A DNA stretch of 17,024 nucleotides from Fusobacterium_C sp036516095 (GCF_036516095.1 NZ_DATBUM010000103.1:1-17024); one strand, 5' to 3'. Positions 7,187-14,100 are shown, counted from the first letter of the stretch. The notes: generated by a model from the letters alone, not told the origin. Program-made: numbers and translations.

Positions 7187-8671
7187 TTATAAATTTGTTA
7201 ATCGAAAGAACATATTTCCATATTTTTCCCAAAAGATTTTCAATTCATCTACATGATATTCCGTACAATACTCTGAGAGACGAATTTTATCAAAAAGTCC
7301 ATGAATATACTTTAGAATTTTCGAATTATTGACTATGGTAAAGTAGGGTTCCTTTTGTTGTTCCAAGTTGTAGTAATTTTTAAAGAACATTTTTTTATAA
7401 TTTCCAAAAACTCCAATATTGTAAACAAAATTTGATTTCTCTACAAATTCATCTTCTATGACATGGAAATGAATTTTAGGATTTTTTTCTAAAATTTTCA
7501 TAGCATATTCATAGTGCATTTTTCTTTCTTCAATACTTGTTTTGTAGTGGATATTCATATAGGTAAGTTCTCCTTTTTCTAAGTAACGGAAGATAGAATT
7601 TTTTAAAATAAAGAAATTGATGGAAGAATTTTCGAAAATTTCTTCCCAAGCAATTTTTACCTTTAAAATTGAAATCAGATCTTGTTCTGAGTATTTCTTT
7701 TCTTTTGCATAGTTCGCAATATTATCAATAATAGTAGGGGGAAGTAAGAATTCAAATCCTTGTACTAAAAAGAAATTGTAGGAATCACTGGTATAAAAAG
7801 TAGTTCTGTATCCCTCTTTTTGTAATTTTTTGGTATTGACCAAGCCTAATAATTTGTCTTCTTTTTTAAAGGCATCTAAGGTAAAGCGAGAAAGACTATG
7901 TAGAAATAATTTATTTTGAATCCATGTTAAGGATTGAATCTCTCCAAAACTGTCTAGGGAATATTGAAAGGCAAAATAGTCTTTTACCAGGATTGTATTC
8001 ATATTTTGAAAATGTTTATTGGAATATATCTCAATATTTAAGTTTATATATCGATTTAGAATATGAAATAATTGATTCATTTTCTTATGACTATTTTCTT
8101 CTAATTGGTCTAAATTTACTCCTAAGCTGATATAAACACTGGTATCTTCCCATTTTAACTTAGAAAATAGAGATAGAAGTTCGGAAACATCTGTAACAGT
8201 AAAGTCAAGAGTCATAAAAATTTCCAATTTGGAGATATTTCCTTGTAAAAAAAGAGGTTTAAATTTTTCTTCAAAGAAAATGGAGATTTCTTCTTTACCT
8301 ACAATAAATTTTATATCTTCCTCCTGTGTAATTTCTGGATTAGGATTTTCCTGATAATACGCTTGAGTTAGGAGATTGTGAATACTGCTTTCTAAAAATT
8401 CTCTGTCTCGCATAGAATCTTTTTCTTTTGGTAAGTCTAGATTAAATTCCAAAAAAAATGAAGTTTCTTGTTTATTATTTGCAATTTCTTTTGCAAAAAG
8501 AGCACTCATCTTCTTATGGATTATATGAAGATTTTTAGCAGATGGAATTTTAGCACCGTTACACCATTTGCTGATATAGGAGATATCATATCCGAGAACA
8601 TTCGCCAAGATGATAGCCTTTGTGTCAGAAAATTGAAGTAATTGTTTTAATAAATGGGAATAACTTTCCAT
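7187..8671 (-). CDS. Helix-turn-helix regulator with unrecognised sensor region
   Basis: The protein (494 residues from ATG 8671) begins with an XRE-like helix-turn-helix at about residues 16-56: TKAIILANVLGYDISYISKW followed by CNGAKIPSAKNL, a typical recognition-helix pattern. The remaining 430 or so residues are rich in Lys, Glu, Phe and Asn, have no clear membrane segment and match no sensor domain I know. AGGAGG (8677-8682) lies five bases before ATG 8671; the longer ORF start lacks support. The gene lies between pct and the lcd operon on the opposite strand, divergent from the latter, so regulation of lactate fermentation is the natural hypothesis. What it senses (lactate, a CoA ester, redox) is unknown. 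Homology-based naming beyond 'HTH regulator' is not justified. Confidence 0.75.
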   Translation of the reverse strand: MESYSHLLKQLLQFSDTKAIILANVLGYDISYISKWCNGAKIPSAKNLHIIHKKMSALFAKEIANNKQETSFFLEFNLDLPKEKDSMRDREFLESSIHNLLTQAYYQENPNPEITQEEDIKFIVGKEEISIFFEEKFKPLFLQGNISKLEIFMTLDFTVTDVSELLSLFSKLKWEDTSVYISLGVNLDQLEENSHKKMNQLFHILNRYINLNIEIYSNKHFQNMNTILVKDYFAFQYSLDSFGEIQSLTWIQNKLFLHSLSRFTLDAFKKEDKLLGLVNTKKLQKEGYRTTFYTSDSYNFFLVQGFEFLLPPTIIDNIANYAKEKKYSEQDLISILKVKIAWEEIFENSSINFFILKNSIFRYLEKGELTYMNIHYKTSIEERKMHYEYAMKILEKNPKIHFHVIEDEFVEKSNFVYNIGVFGNYKKMFFKNYYNLEQQKEPYFTIVNNSKILKYIHGLFDKIRLSEYCTEYHVDELKIFWEKYGNMFFRLTNL

Positions 8672-8766
8672 ATCATCCTCCTTTTCATAAATGAATATAG
8701 TTTCTTCTACTTTATTTTTTATTTTACAGTATATTTTTTTATTTTTCAAATATCTTTTTTATTTTT

Positions 8767-8781
8767 TTGACTAAAAGTCAA
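8767..8781. promoter_or_regulatory. Palindromic candidate operator TTGACTAAAAGTCAA
   Basis: Perfect 6-base arms TTGACT and AGTCAA flank AAA in the regulator/lcd intergenic region. Further GTCAA or TTGAC half-sites occur nearby at 8797-8801 and 8823-8827, and TGACTAAAA recurs at 8939-8947. A related element lies upstream of pct. It may bind the divergently encoded regulator; this is inference from symmetry and placement. Confidence 0.45.
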
Positions 8782-8822
8782 TTTTTTTCATTTTAGGTCA
8801 ACCAAAGACAAGCGAAAAGATT

Positions 8823-8850
8823 TTGACTTTTCAGAAATAAAGTTTATTAT
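8823..8850 (+). promoter_or_regulatory. Candidate distal promoter of the lcd operon
   Basis: TTGACT (8823-8828) and TATTAT (8845-8850) are each one mismatch from consensus with a 16-base spacer. Transcription from here would give a leader of about 230 bases containing two inverted repeats. A second -10-like TATAAT at 9046-9051 lacks a good -35, so which promoter is used is open. Confidence 0.4.
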
Positions 8851-8865
8851 ATTATTGATATAAGT

Positions 8866-8917
8866 ACGGAAATAAAAAAGAATAAACATAAAACAAGCAA
8901 AAAAGATAGATTTCCGT
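8866..8917. repeat. Inverted repeat ACGGAAAT / ATTTCCGT
   Basis: Perfect 8-base arms (8866-8873 and 8910-8917) are separated by 36 A-rich bases in the regulator/lcd intergenic region. As RNA it would be a stem with a long loop; as DNA it could be two operator half-sites about four helical turns apart. These arms are among the few GC-containing blocks in this very AT-rich stretch. Confidence 0.6.
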
Positions 8918-8979
8918 TCTAAAATTTTATAAAAATGATGACTAAAAATATAAAGAATTATTATACCCTAAAGATATCC

Positions 8980-9000
8980 TGTTCTTTTTTTGAAAGAACA
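8980..9000. repeat. Hairpin TGTTCTTT / AAAGAACA in the lcd leader
   Basis: Perfect 8-base arms (8980-8987 and 8993-9000) enclose a 5-base loop. Outer bases 8975-8979 (TATCC) can pair with 9015-9019 (GGATA), while 8967-8972 (CCTAAA) can instead pair with 9011-9016 (TTTAGG). There is no T-run after the hairpin, so it is not a standard terminator. Confidence 0.6.
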
Positions 9001-9045
9001 CTGGAGAAAGTTTAGGATAGACATTAGTTTTTAGGATTATTTTAT

Positions 9046-9051
9046 TATAAT
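9046..9051 (+). promoter_or_regulatory. Candidate proximal -10 element of the lcd operon
   Basis: A perfect TATAAT lies 39 bases before the first gene, but no recognisable -35 sits 16-18 bases upstream. Two direct copies of TTTAGGAT (9011-9018 and 9030-9037), 19 bases apart, occupy the region just upstream, where an activator would bind. This is a possible activator-dependent promoter. Confidence 0.35.
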
Positions 9052-9089
9052 GATGAATGATACTATAAATTTTAAGGAGGACGAATTTT

Positions 9090-9530
9090 ATGGAAAAAGA
9101 TTTAAGACCAATGAGAATGCACCATGTGGGGATAGTTACTCCAACTATGGAAAAGGCAGAGGAATTTTTGGACAGATGGGGATTGGAAATTGATTATCGA
9201 GGATATGTAAAAGCATACAAGGCAGACTTGATTTTTACAAAATATGGAGATAATAGTAGTCCAATTGAATTGATTATTCCGGATGAAGGAAGTGTTCTTA
9301 AAAGTTTTAATCAAGGAAATGGAGGAATTGCACACATTGCCTTTGAAGTAGATGATATTGAAGCTTGGAGAACTCACTTTGAAGGAAAAGGAATGAAAAT
9401 GTTAGAAAGAGAAGCTGTAGAAGGAACAGAAGATATTATTGTTAACTTCTTAAGACCTAAGTACAACGATGGTATTTTAGTAGAATTAGTACAAACAATA
9501 GGACCAATCAACAGAGAATTCAAAAAATAA
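9090..9530 (+). CDS. VOC-family (glyoxalase/epimerase-like) protein
   Basis: This 146-residue protein has the two beta-alpha-beta-beta-beta repeats of the vicinal oxygen chelate fold. Likely metal ligands are His12 (MHHVGIV), Glu60 (IELIIP), His82 (GGIAHIAFEVDDIEA) and Glu132 (ILVELVQ), the pattern of methylmalonyl-CoA epimerase. It departs from typical epimerases in the region before the last strand, where NFLRPKYNDG replaces the usual FLHPK-type segment. A strong AAGGAGG precedes the ATG. It is the first gene of the operon that encodes lactoyl-CoA dehydratase, 59 bases before lcdC. No methylmalonyl-CoA mutase or decarboxylase is present, so epimerisation of lactoyl-CoA or a related 2-hydroxyacyl-CoA is a better-fitting hypothesis than methylmalonyl-CoA. 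Substrate is unproven. Confidence 0.85.
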   Translation: MEKDLRPMRMHHVGIVTPTMEKAEEFLDRWGLEIDYRGYVKAYKADLIFTKYGDNSSPIELIIPDEGSVLKSFNQGNGGIAHIAFEVDDIEAWRTHFEGKGMKMLEREAVEGTEDIIVNFLRPKYNDGILVELVQTIGPINREFKK

Positions 9531-9589
9531 GAAGATATTTTGAATTTGTGTAGAATGACAGAAGTTTTAAGAAAGGAAAGAGAAGAGGA

Positions 9590-10381
9590 ATGTATACAGT
9601 CGGAGTGGATATAGGTTCTTCTTCTTCAAAAGTAGTGATATTAAAGGATGGAACAGAGATTGTAAGTCAATCGGCAATTCAGTCGGGAATTGGGAGCAAT
9701 AGAGCTATTATTGCTTTAGAAGAGAATTTGAAAAAAGCAAACTTGACGAAGGAAGATATTGGTTTTACAGTTGTTACTGGATATGGACGCTTTACTTTTG
9801 AAGGAGCAGATAAACAAATCAGCGAGATTAGTTGTCATGCTAGGGGGATTCATTTTTTATTACCGGATGTGAGAACCATTATCGATATTGGCGGGCAAGA
9901 CGCAAAAGCAATCAGCTTAGATGAAAAAGGTCATGTAAAACAGTTTTTTATGAATGATAAATGTGCAGCAGGGACAGGACGATTTTTGACTGTAATGGCA
10001 CGTGTATTAGAGATTTCCTTAGATGAGATGGGAACTTATGATGCTCTTTCTAAAAATCCTTGTAATATTAGTAGTACTTGTGCCGTATTTGCAGAATCAG
10101 AAGTGATTTCTCAATTAGCAAAGGGAAATACGAAAGAGGATGTCATTGCAGGAGTACATAATTCTGTCGCACATAAGATATTAGGCTTAGTGTATCGTAC
10201 TTCTATGGAAGAAAAATTTGCGATTTGTGGTGGTGTTGCTCAGAATACAGGTGCATTGCGTGCAATACGGGAAGCTTTAAAAAAAGAAGTAATCGTTGCT
10301 CCTAATCCACAATTGACAGGAGCATTAGGGGCTGCAATTTTTGCTTATGATGAGCTGAAAAAATTAAGAAAGGGTGAATAA
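9590..10381 (+). CDS. lcdC: Lactoyl-CoA dehydratase activator ATPase
   Basis: A member of the BadF/BadG/HgdC ATPase family (263 residues). These homodimeric iron-sulfur proteins use ATP to push one low-potential electron into the 2-hydroxyacyl-CoA dehydratase. Visible motifs are the ASKHA-fold phosphate loop VGVDIGSSSSKVV (4-16), DIGGQDAK (99-106), NDKCAAGTGRF with Cys125, SSTCAVFAESE with Cys164, and the late phosphate segment ICGGVAQN. Cys125 and Cys164 are the two cysteines that would hold a [4Fe-4S] cluster across the dimer interface. The ribosome binding site is comparatively weak (AAAGGAAAG at moderate distance; AGAGGA is very close to the ATG). Arginine codons are varied, unlike lcdA and the dehydrogenase gene. 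The gene ends one base before lcdA starts. Confidence 0.94.
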   Translation: MYTVGVDIGSSSSKVVILKDGTEIVSQSAIQSGIGSNRAIIALEENLKKANLTKEDIGFTVVTGYGRFTFEGADKQISEISCHARGIHFLLPDVRTIIDIGGQDAKAISLDEKGHVKQFFMNDKCAAGTGRFLTVMARVLEISLDEMGTYDALSKNPCNISSTCAVFAESEVISQLAKGNTKEDVIAGVHNSVAHKILGLVYRTSMEEKFAICGGVAQNTGALRAIREALKKEVIVAPNPQLTGALGAAIFAYDELKKLRKGE

Positions 10382-10382
10382 T

Positions 10383-11651
10383 ATGTCAGAAACAATTAAT
10401 TTAGACGAAATGTCAGCAAAACAATTACTAGGATATTATCAAGAAAAATTGGATGAAGAAGCAAGACAAGCTAAAAGAGAAGGAAAATTGGTTTGTTGGT
10501 CTGCTTCTGTTGCTCCACCAGAATTTTGTGTGGCTATGGATATTGCTATGGTATATCCAGAAACTCATGCTGCAGGAATTGGAGCGAGAAAGGGATCTTT
10601 GGATTTATTAGAAGTGGCAGATGAAAAAGGATATTCTTTGGACATTTGTTCTTATGCAAGAGTAAACTTAGGATATATGGAATTATTGAAACAACAAGCA
10701 TTAACTGGAGAAACTCCTGAAAAATTAGCAAACTCTCCAGCAGCAAAAGTACCTTTACCAGATTTAGTTATTACTTGTAACAACATCTGTAACACTTTAT
10801 TAAAATGGTACGAAAACTTAGCAAAAGAATTAAACATTCCATGTATTGTAATTGACGTTCCATTTAACCATACAATGCCAATTACAAAACATTCAAAAGA
10901 ATACATTGCAGATCAATTTAAATATGCAATTCAACAATTGGAAGAAATTACAGGAAAGAAATTTGATTATGATAAGTTCTTAGCAGTACAAGAACAAACC
11001 CAAAGATCTGTATATCAATGGAATCGTTTAGCAGCTCTTGCTCATTATAAACCATCTCCATTAAATGGTTTTGATTTATTTAACTTTATGGCTTTAATTG
11101 TATGTGCTAGAAGTAGAGACTATGCAGAAATTACTTTCAAAAAATTTGCAGATGAATTGGAAGAAAATTTGAAAAATGAAGTATATGCTTTCAAAGGAGC
11201 TGAAAAGAACAGAGTTACTTGGGAAGGAATTGCAGTATGGCCTTACCTTGGACATACTTTCAAATCTTTAAAAGGAATGGGAAGTATTATGACTGGTTCG
11301 GCATATCCAGGAATTTGGAACTTAACATATACTCCTGGAGATATGGAGTCTATGGCGGAAGCATACACAAGGGTATATATCAATACTTGCCTACAAAATA
11401 AAGCGAATGTCCTTTCTAAAATTGTAACAGATGGAAAATGTGATGGAATCTTATATCATTTAAATAGAAGTTGTAAACTGATGAGTTTCTTAAACGTAGA
11501 AACTGCTGAATTGGTTGAAAAAGCTACTGGAGTGCCATATGTAAGTTTCGATGGAGACCAAACAGATCCAAGAAATTTCGCACCAGCTCAATTTGATACA
11601 AGAGTACAAGCTTTAAATGAAATGATGGAAGTTAATAACGAAACAAAATAA
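10383..11651 (+). CDS. lcdA: Lactoyl-CoA dehydratase, alpha subunit
   Basis: One subunit of the heterodimeric iron-sulfur enzyme that removes water from (R)-lactoyl-CoA to give acryloyl-CoA. The 422-residue protein closely resembles the Clostridium propionicum subunit as I recall it, sharing long stretches such as ELVCWSASVAPPEFCV-like at 35-50, YPETHAAGIGARKG, PDLVITCNNICNTLLKWYE (127-143), NHTMPI and FNRSCKLMSF-like near 361-369. Conserved cysteines able to bind the [4Fe-4S] cluster include Cys89, Cys132, Cys136 and Cys364. I chose ATG 10383, one base after the lcdC stop, with AAAGGGTG upstream; an in-frame GTG at 10374 would overlap lcdC. Arginine codons are almost all AGA, suggesting high expression. 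Oxygen-sensitive cytosolic enzyme by family knowledge. Confidence 0.94.
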   Translation: MSETINLDEMSAKQLLGYYQEKLDEEARQAKREGKLVCWSASVAPPEFCVAMDIAMVYPETHAAGIGARKGSLDLLEVADEKGYSLDICSYARVNLGYMELLKQQALTGETPEKLANSPAAKVPLPDLVITCNNICNTLLKWYENLAKELNIPCIVIDVPFNHTMPITKHSKEYIADQFKYAIQQLEEITGKKFDYDKFLAVQEQTQRSVYQWNRLAALAHYKPSPLNGFDLFNFMALIVCARSRDYAEITFKKFADELEENLKNEVYAFKGAEKNRVTWEGIAVWPYLGHTFKSLKGMGSIMTGSAYPGIWNLTYTPGDMESMAEAYTRVYINTCLQNKANVLSKIVTDGKCDGILYHLNRSCKLMSFLNVETAELVEKATGVPYVSFDGDQTDPRNFAPAQFDTRVQALNEMMEVNNETK

Positions 11652-11664
11652 GGAGAGGATTAGG

Positions 11665-12789
11665 ATGAAAGGCAGATTAGAAGAATTAATTCATATATTT
11701 GAAGATGTTGCAAACAACCCCAAAAGAATGGTAGCAGAATATAAAAAAGAAGTAGGAAAAGAAGTCATTGGAGTAATGCCAGTGTACGCTCCGGAAGAAA
11801 TTATTCATGCGGCAGGATGTTTACCTATTGGATTATGGGGAGGAAAAAAAGAAGTTTCTAAAGCGAGAGCTTATTTACCTCCTTTTGCATGTTCTATTAT
11901 GCAAACTGTTATGGAATTACAAATCGGAGGAACTTATGACATTTTAGATGCTGTGTTATTCTCTGTACCTTGTGATACCTTAAAGTGTTTAAGTCAAAAA
12001 TGGAAAGGAAAATCTCCAGTAATCGTATTTACACATCCACAAAATAGGGTGATTGAAGGGGCAAATGCTTATCTTGTAAAAGAATATCAATCTGTAAAAG
12101 AAAAATTAGAAGGAATTTTAGGAAGAACGATTTCTATGGAAGCTATAGAAGAAAGTGTAAAAATCTATAATGAAAATAGAAGAATTATGAGAGAATTTGT
12201 AGAAGTGGCAGCACAATATCCACAAATTATAGATCCAATCGTTAGACACAATGTTATGAAATCTCGATGGTTCTTAAGAAAAGAAAAACATACTGAATAT
12301 GTAAAAGAATTAATTGCTGAATTAAAGAAAGAAACTATTGTTCCTTGGGATGGAAAGAAAGTTATCTTAACAGGAATTATGACAGAACCAGTAGAATTAT
12401 TACAAATCTTTAAAGATGAAAAGCTTGCTATTGTAGCAGATGATTTAGCTCATGAAAGTCGACAATTTAGAGGAGATGTTCCTGAAGAAGGAGGAGATGT
12501 TCTATACAGAATGGCAAAATGGTGGCAAAATCTAGAAGGATGTTCTTTAGCAACCGATACTAACAAAGGTAGAGGACAAATGTTAATGGATATGTGTAAA
12601 GATACGAAAGCAGATGCCGTTATTGTATGTATGATGAAATTCTGTGATCCAGAAGAATTTGATTATCCAGTATATTACAGAGAATTTACTGAATCTGGAA
12701 TTAAAAATATTACAGTAGAAGTAGACTTGGAAGTTTCTTCTTTTGAACAAATTAGAACAAGAATACAAACATTTAAAGATATTTTATAA
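11665..12789 (+). CDS. lcdB: Lactoyl-CoA dehydratase, beta subunit
   Basis: The second dehydratase subunit, 374 residues, the same length I recall for Clostridium propionicum LcdB and very similar throughout: GVMPVYAPEEIIHAAGCLPIG (36-56, given by position), SKARAYLPPFACSIMQ (65-80), FSVPCDTLKCLSQKWKG (99-115), FTHPQNR and KFCDPEEFDYPVYYREF near 325-341. Conserved cysteines are Cys52, Cys76, Cys103, Cys108, Cys293, Cys322 and Cys327; three of these should hold the second [4Fe-4S] cluster. AAGGAGAGG lies upstream with 13 bases between lcdA and lcdB. Together with LcdA and LcdC it forms the radical-type dehydratase system. The related 2-hydroxyglutaryl- and phenyllactyl-CoA enzymes are less likely because neighbouring pct and a short-chain dehydrogenase point to lactate. 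Confidence 0.94.
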   Translation: MKGRLEELIHIFEDVANNPKRMVAEYKKEVGKEVIGVMPVYAPEEIIHAAGCLPIGLWGGKKEVSKARAYLPPFACSIMQTVMELQIGGTYDILDAVLFSVPCDTLKCLSQKWKGKSPVIVFTHPQNRVIEGANAYLVKEYQSVKEKLEGILGRTISMEAIEESVKIYNENRRIMREFVEVAAQYPQIIDPIVRHNVMKSRWFLRKEKHTEYVKELIAELKKETIVPWDGKKVILTGIMTEPVELLQIFKDEKLAIVADDLAHESRQFRGDVPEEGGDVLYRMAKWWQNLEGCSLATDTNKGRGQMLMDMCKDTKADAVIVCMMKFCDPEEFDYPVYYREFTESGIKNITVEVDLEVSSFEQIRTRIQTFKDIL

Positions 12790-12813
12790 TTTTAATAAAT
12801 GAAAGGAGTTTTT

Positions 12814-13965
12814 ATGTACAACTTACAATTATCAGAAGAACAAGAAAGAATCTGCCAAATGGTGAAAGAATTTGCAGTAAACGAAGTAGCTCCAGGAGCA
12901 AAAGAAAGAGATTTAAATGAAGATTTCTTAGCAACAAGAGATATTTTGAAAAAAATGGGGAAATTGGGATTGATGGGAATTCCTTATGCAAAAGAATATG
13001 GTGGAGCAGGACTAGGATATGTAGAATATGCACTAGCAGGATTTGAATTGAACAAAGTAGATGCTTCTGTAGGAATTTCCTATTCTGTACATATTTCTTT
13101 AGGATCAGGACCAATCTATAACTTCGGAAATGAAGAACAAAAACAAAAATATATGCCAAAATTATGTTCAGGAGAATACATTGCAGCTTTCGGATTAACA
13201 GAACCATGTGCAGGATCTGATGCAGGAGCAAGTCAATGTACAGCAGTATTACAAGGAGATAAATACATTTTAAATGGAACGAAATGTTTCACAACAAATG
13301 GAGAATTTGCTGATGTTATCGTAGTATTCGCTATGACGGATCCTTCTCAAGGAACAAAAGGAATTTCTGCATTCATTGTAGAACCTAAAAACTTCCCAGG
13401 AATTAAATTTGTAAAAAGAGAAAAGAAAATGGGAATCAGAGCATCTGTACAAAACGTAATTGAAATGGAAAACTTGGAAGTTCCAAAAGAAAACTTATTA
13501 GGAAAAGAAGGACAAGGATTTAAAATTGCAATGGCAACTTTAGATTGTGGAAGAATTGGGGTTGCAGCTCATGCAACAGGAATTGCAAAAGGAGCTTACG
13601 AATATGCTTTGAATTACTCTAAAGAAAGAGTACAATTTGGAAAACCAATTGCGAAACAACAAGTAATCGCGTTCAAATTAGCAGATATGTATGCTAAAAT
13701 TGAAGCAGCAGAAGCTGTAACATTAAAAGCGGCTTGGTCAAAAGATCAACACTTACCATATGGAGTTCCAGCAGCTGTTGCAAAATTAACTGGAACGAAT
13801 ACAGCTATGGAAGTAACTACAGAAGCAGTTCAAGTATTGGGAGGAACAGGATTTACTATGGATCACCCAGTGGAAAGAATGATGAGAGATTCTAAGATTA
13901 CTCAAATCTACGAAGGAACAAACGAAATTCAAAAATTAGTTATTTCTGGAGCAATCTTAAGATAG
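12814..13965 (+). CDS. Acyl-CoA dehydrogenase, likely acryloyl-CoA reductase
   Basis: A 383-residue FAD-dependent short-chain acyl-CoA dehydrogenase. It shows AAFGLTEPCAGSDAGA (124-139), the FTTNGEFAD segment (159-167) near the flavin, the arginine-rich ERVQFGKPI (271-279) and IYEGTNEIQ (365-373), where Glu367 is the usual catalytic base. In the operon it would reduce acryloyl-CoA to propionyl-CoA, as AcrC does in Clostridium propionicum. ATG 12814 follows AAAGGAG at proper spacing; the ORF can be extended five codons but that removes the site. All arginine codons are AGA, fitting very high expression. Its partner electron-transfer flavoprotein genes (etfAB) are not beside it. Butyryl-CoA dehydrogenase activity cannot be excluded from sequence. 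Confidence 0.92.
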   Translation: MYNLQLSEEQERICQMVKEFAVNEVAPGAKERDLNEDFLATRDILKKMGKLGLMGIPYAKEYGGAGLGYVEYALAGFELNKVDASVGISYSVHISLGSGPIYNFGNEEQKQKYMPKLCSGEYIAAFGLTEPCAGSDAGASQCTAVLQGDKYILNGTKCFTTNGEFADVIVVFAMTDPSQGTKGISAFIVEPKNFPGIKFVKREKKMGIRASVQNVIEMENLEVPKENLLGKEGQGFKIAMATLDCGRIGVAAHATGIAKGAYEYALNYSKERVQFGKPIAKQQVIAFKLADMYAKIEAAEAVTLKAAWSKDQHLPYGVPAAVAKLTGTNTAMEVTTEAVQVLGGTGFTMDHPVERMMRDSKITQIYEGTNEIQKLVISGAILR

Positions 13966-14017
13966 TAGTTCTTTGTTACAGCGTATTGATGAAGAATAGA
14001 ATATGGAATTTTTAGGA

Positions 14018-14061
14018 GGGTTTTAGAGATTTTAGAAATAAGATCTCTAAAATCCCTTTTT
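14018..14061 (+). terminator. Terminator of the lcd operon
   Basis: GGGTTTTAGAGAT (14018-14030) pairs with ATCTCTAAAATCCC (14043-14056) with a single bulged T, followed by five T residues. It lies about 50 bases after the dehydrogenase stop codon. Confidence 0.85.
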
Positions 14062-14100
14062 CAAATATTTTAAATATATGGTTACAAGATTAGAAAGAAG

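Noticed and set aside
8866..8917. Inverted repeat as ends of a small mobile element
   Set aside because: No transposase, no flanking target duplication and only 36 bases between the arms.
9090..9530. Naming the VOC protein methylmalonyl-CoA epimerase
   Set aside because: The fold and metal ligands fit, but no mutase, decarboxylase or carboxyltransferase is nearby and the operon is an acrylate pathway; the family name is safer.
10383..12789. 2-hydroxyglutaryl-CoA dehydratase (glutamate fermentation) as the identity of the dehydratase
   Set aside because: The subunit sequences resemble lactoyl-CoA dehydratase, the CoA-transferase is Pct-type rather than two-subunit glutaconate CoA-transferase, and no glutaconyl-CoA decarboxylase is present.
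12812..13231. Minus-strand 139-codon ORF with a very hydrophobic Leu/Ile-rich translation
   Set aside because: It is the antisense of the strongly biased, AGA/GAA/GCA-rich dehydrogenase gene; no ribosome binding site or family resemblance.
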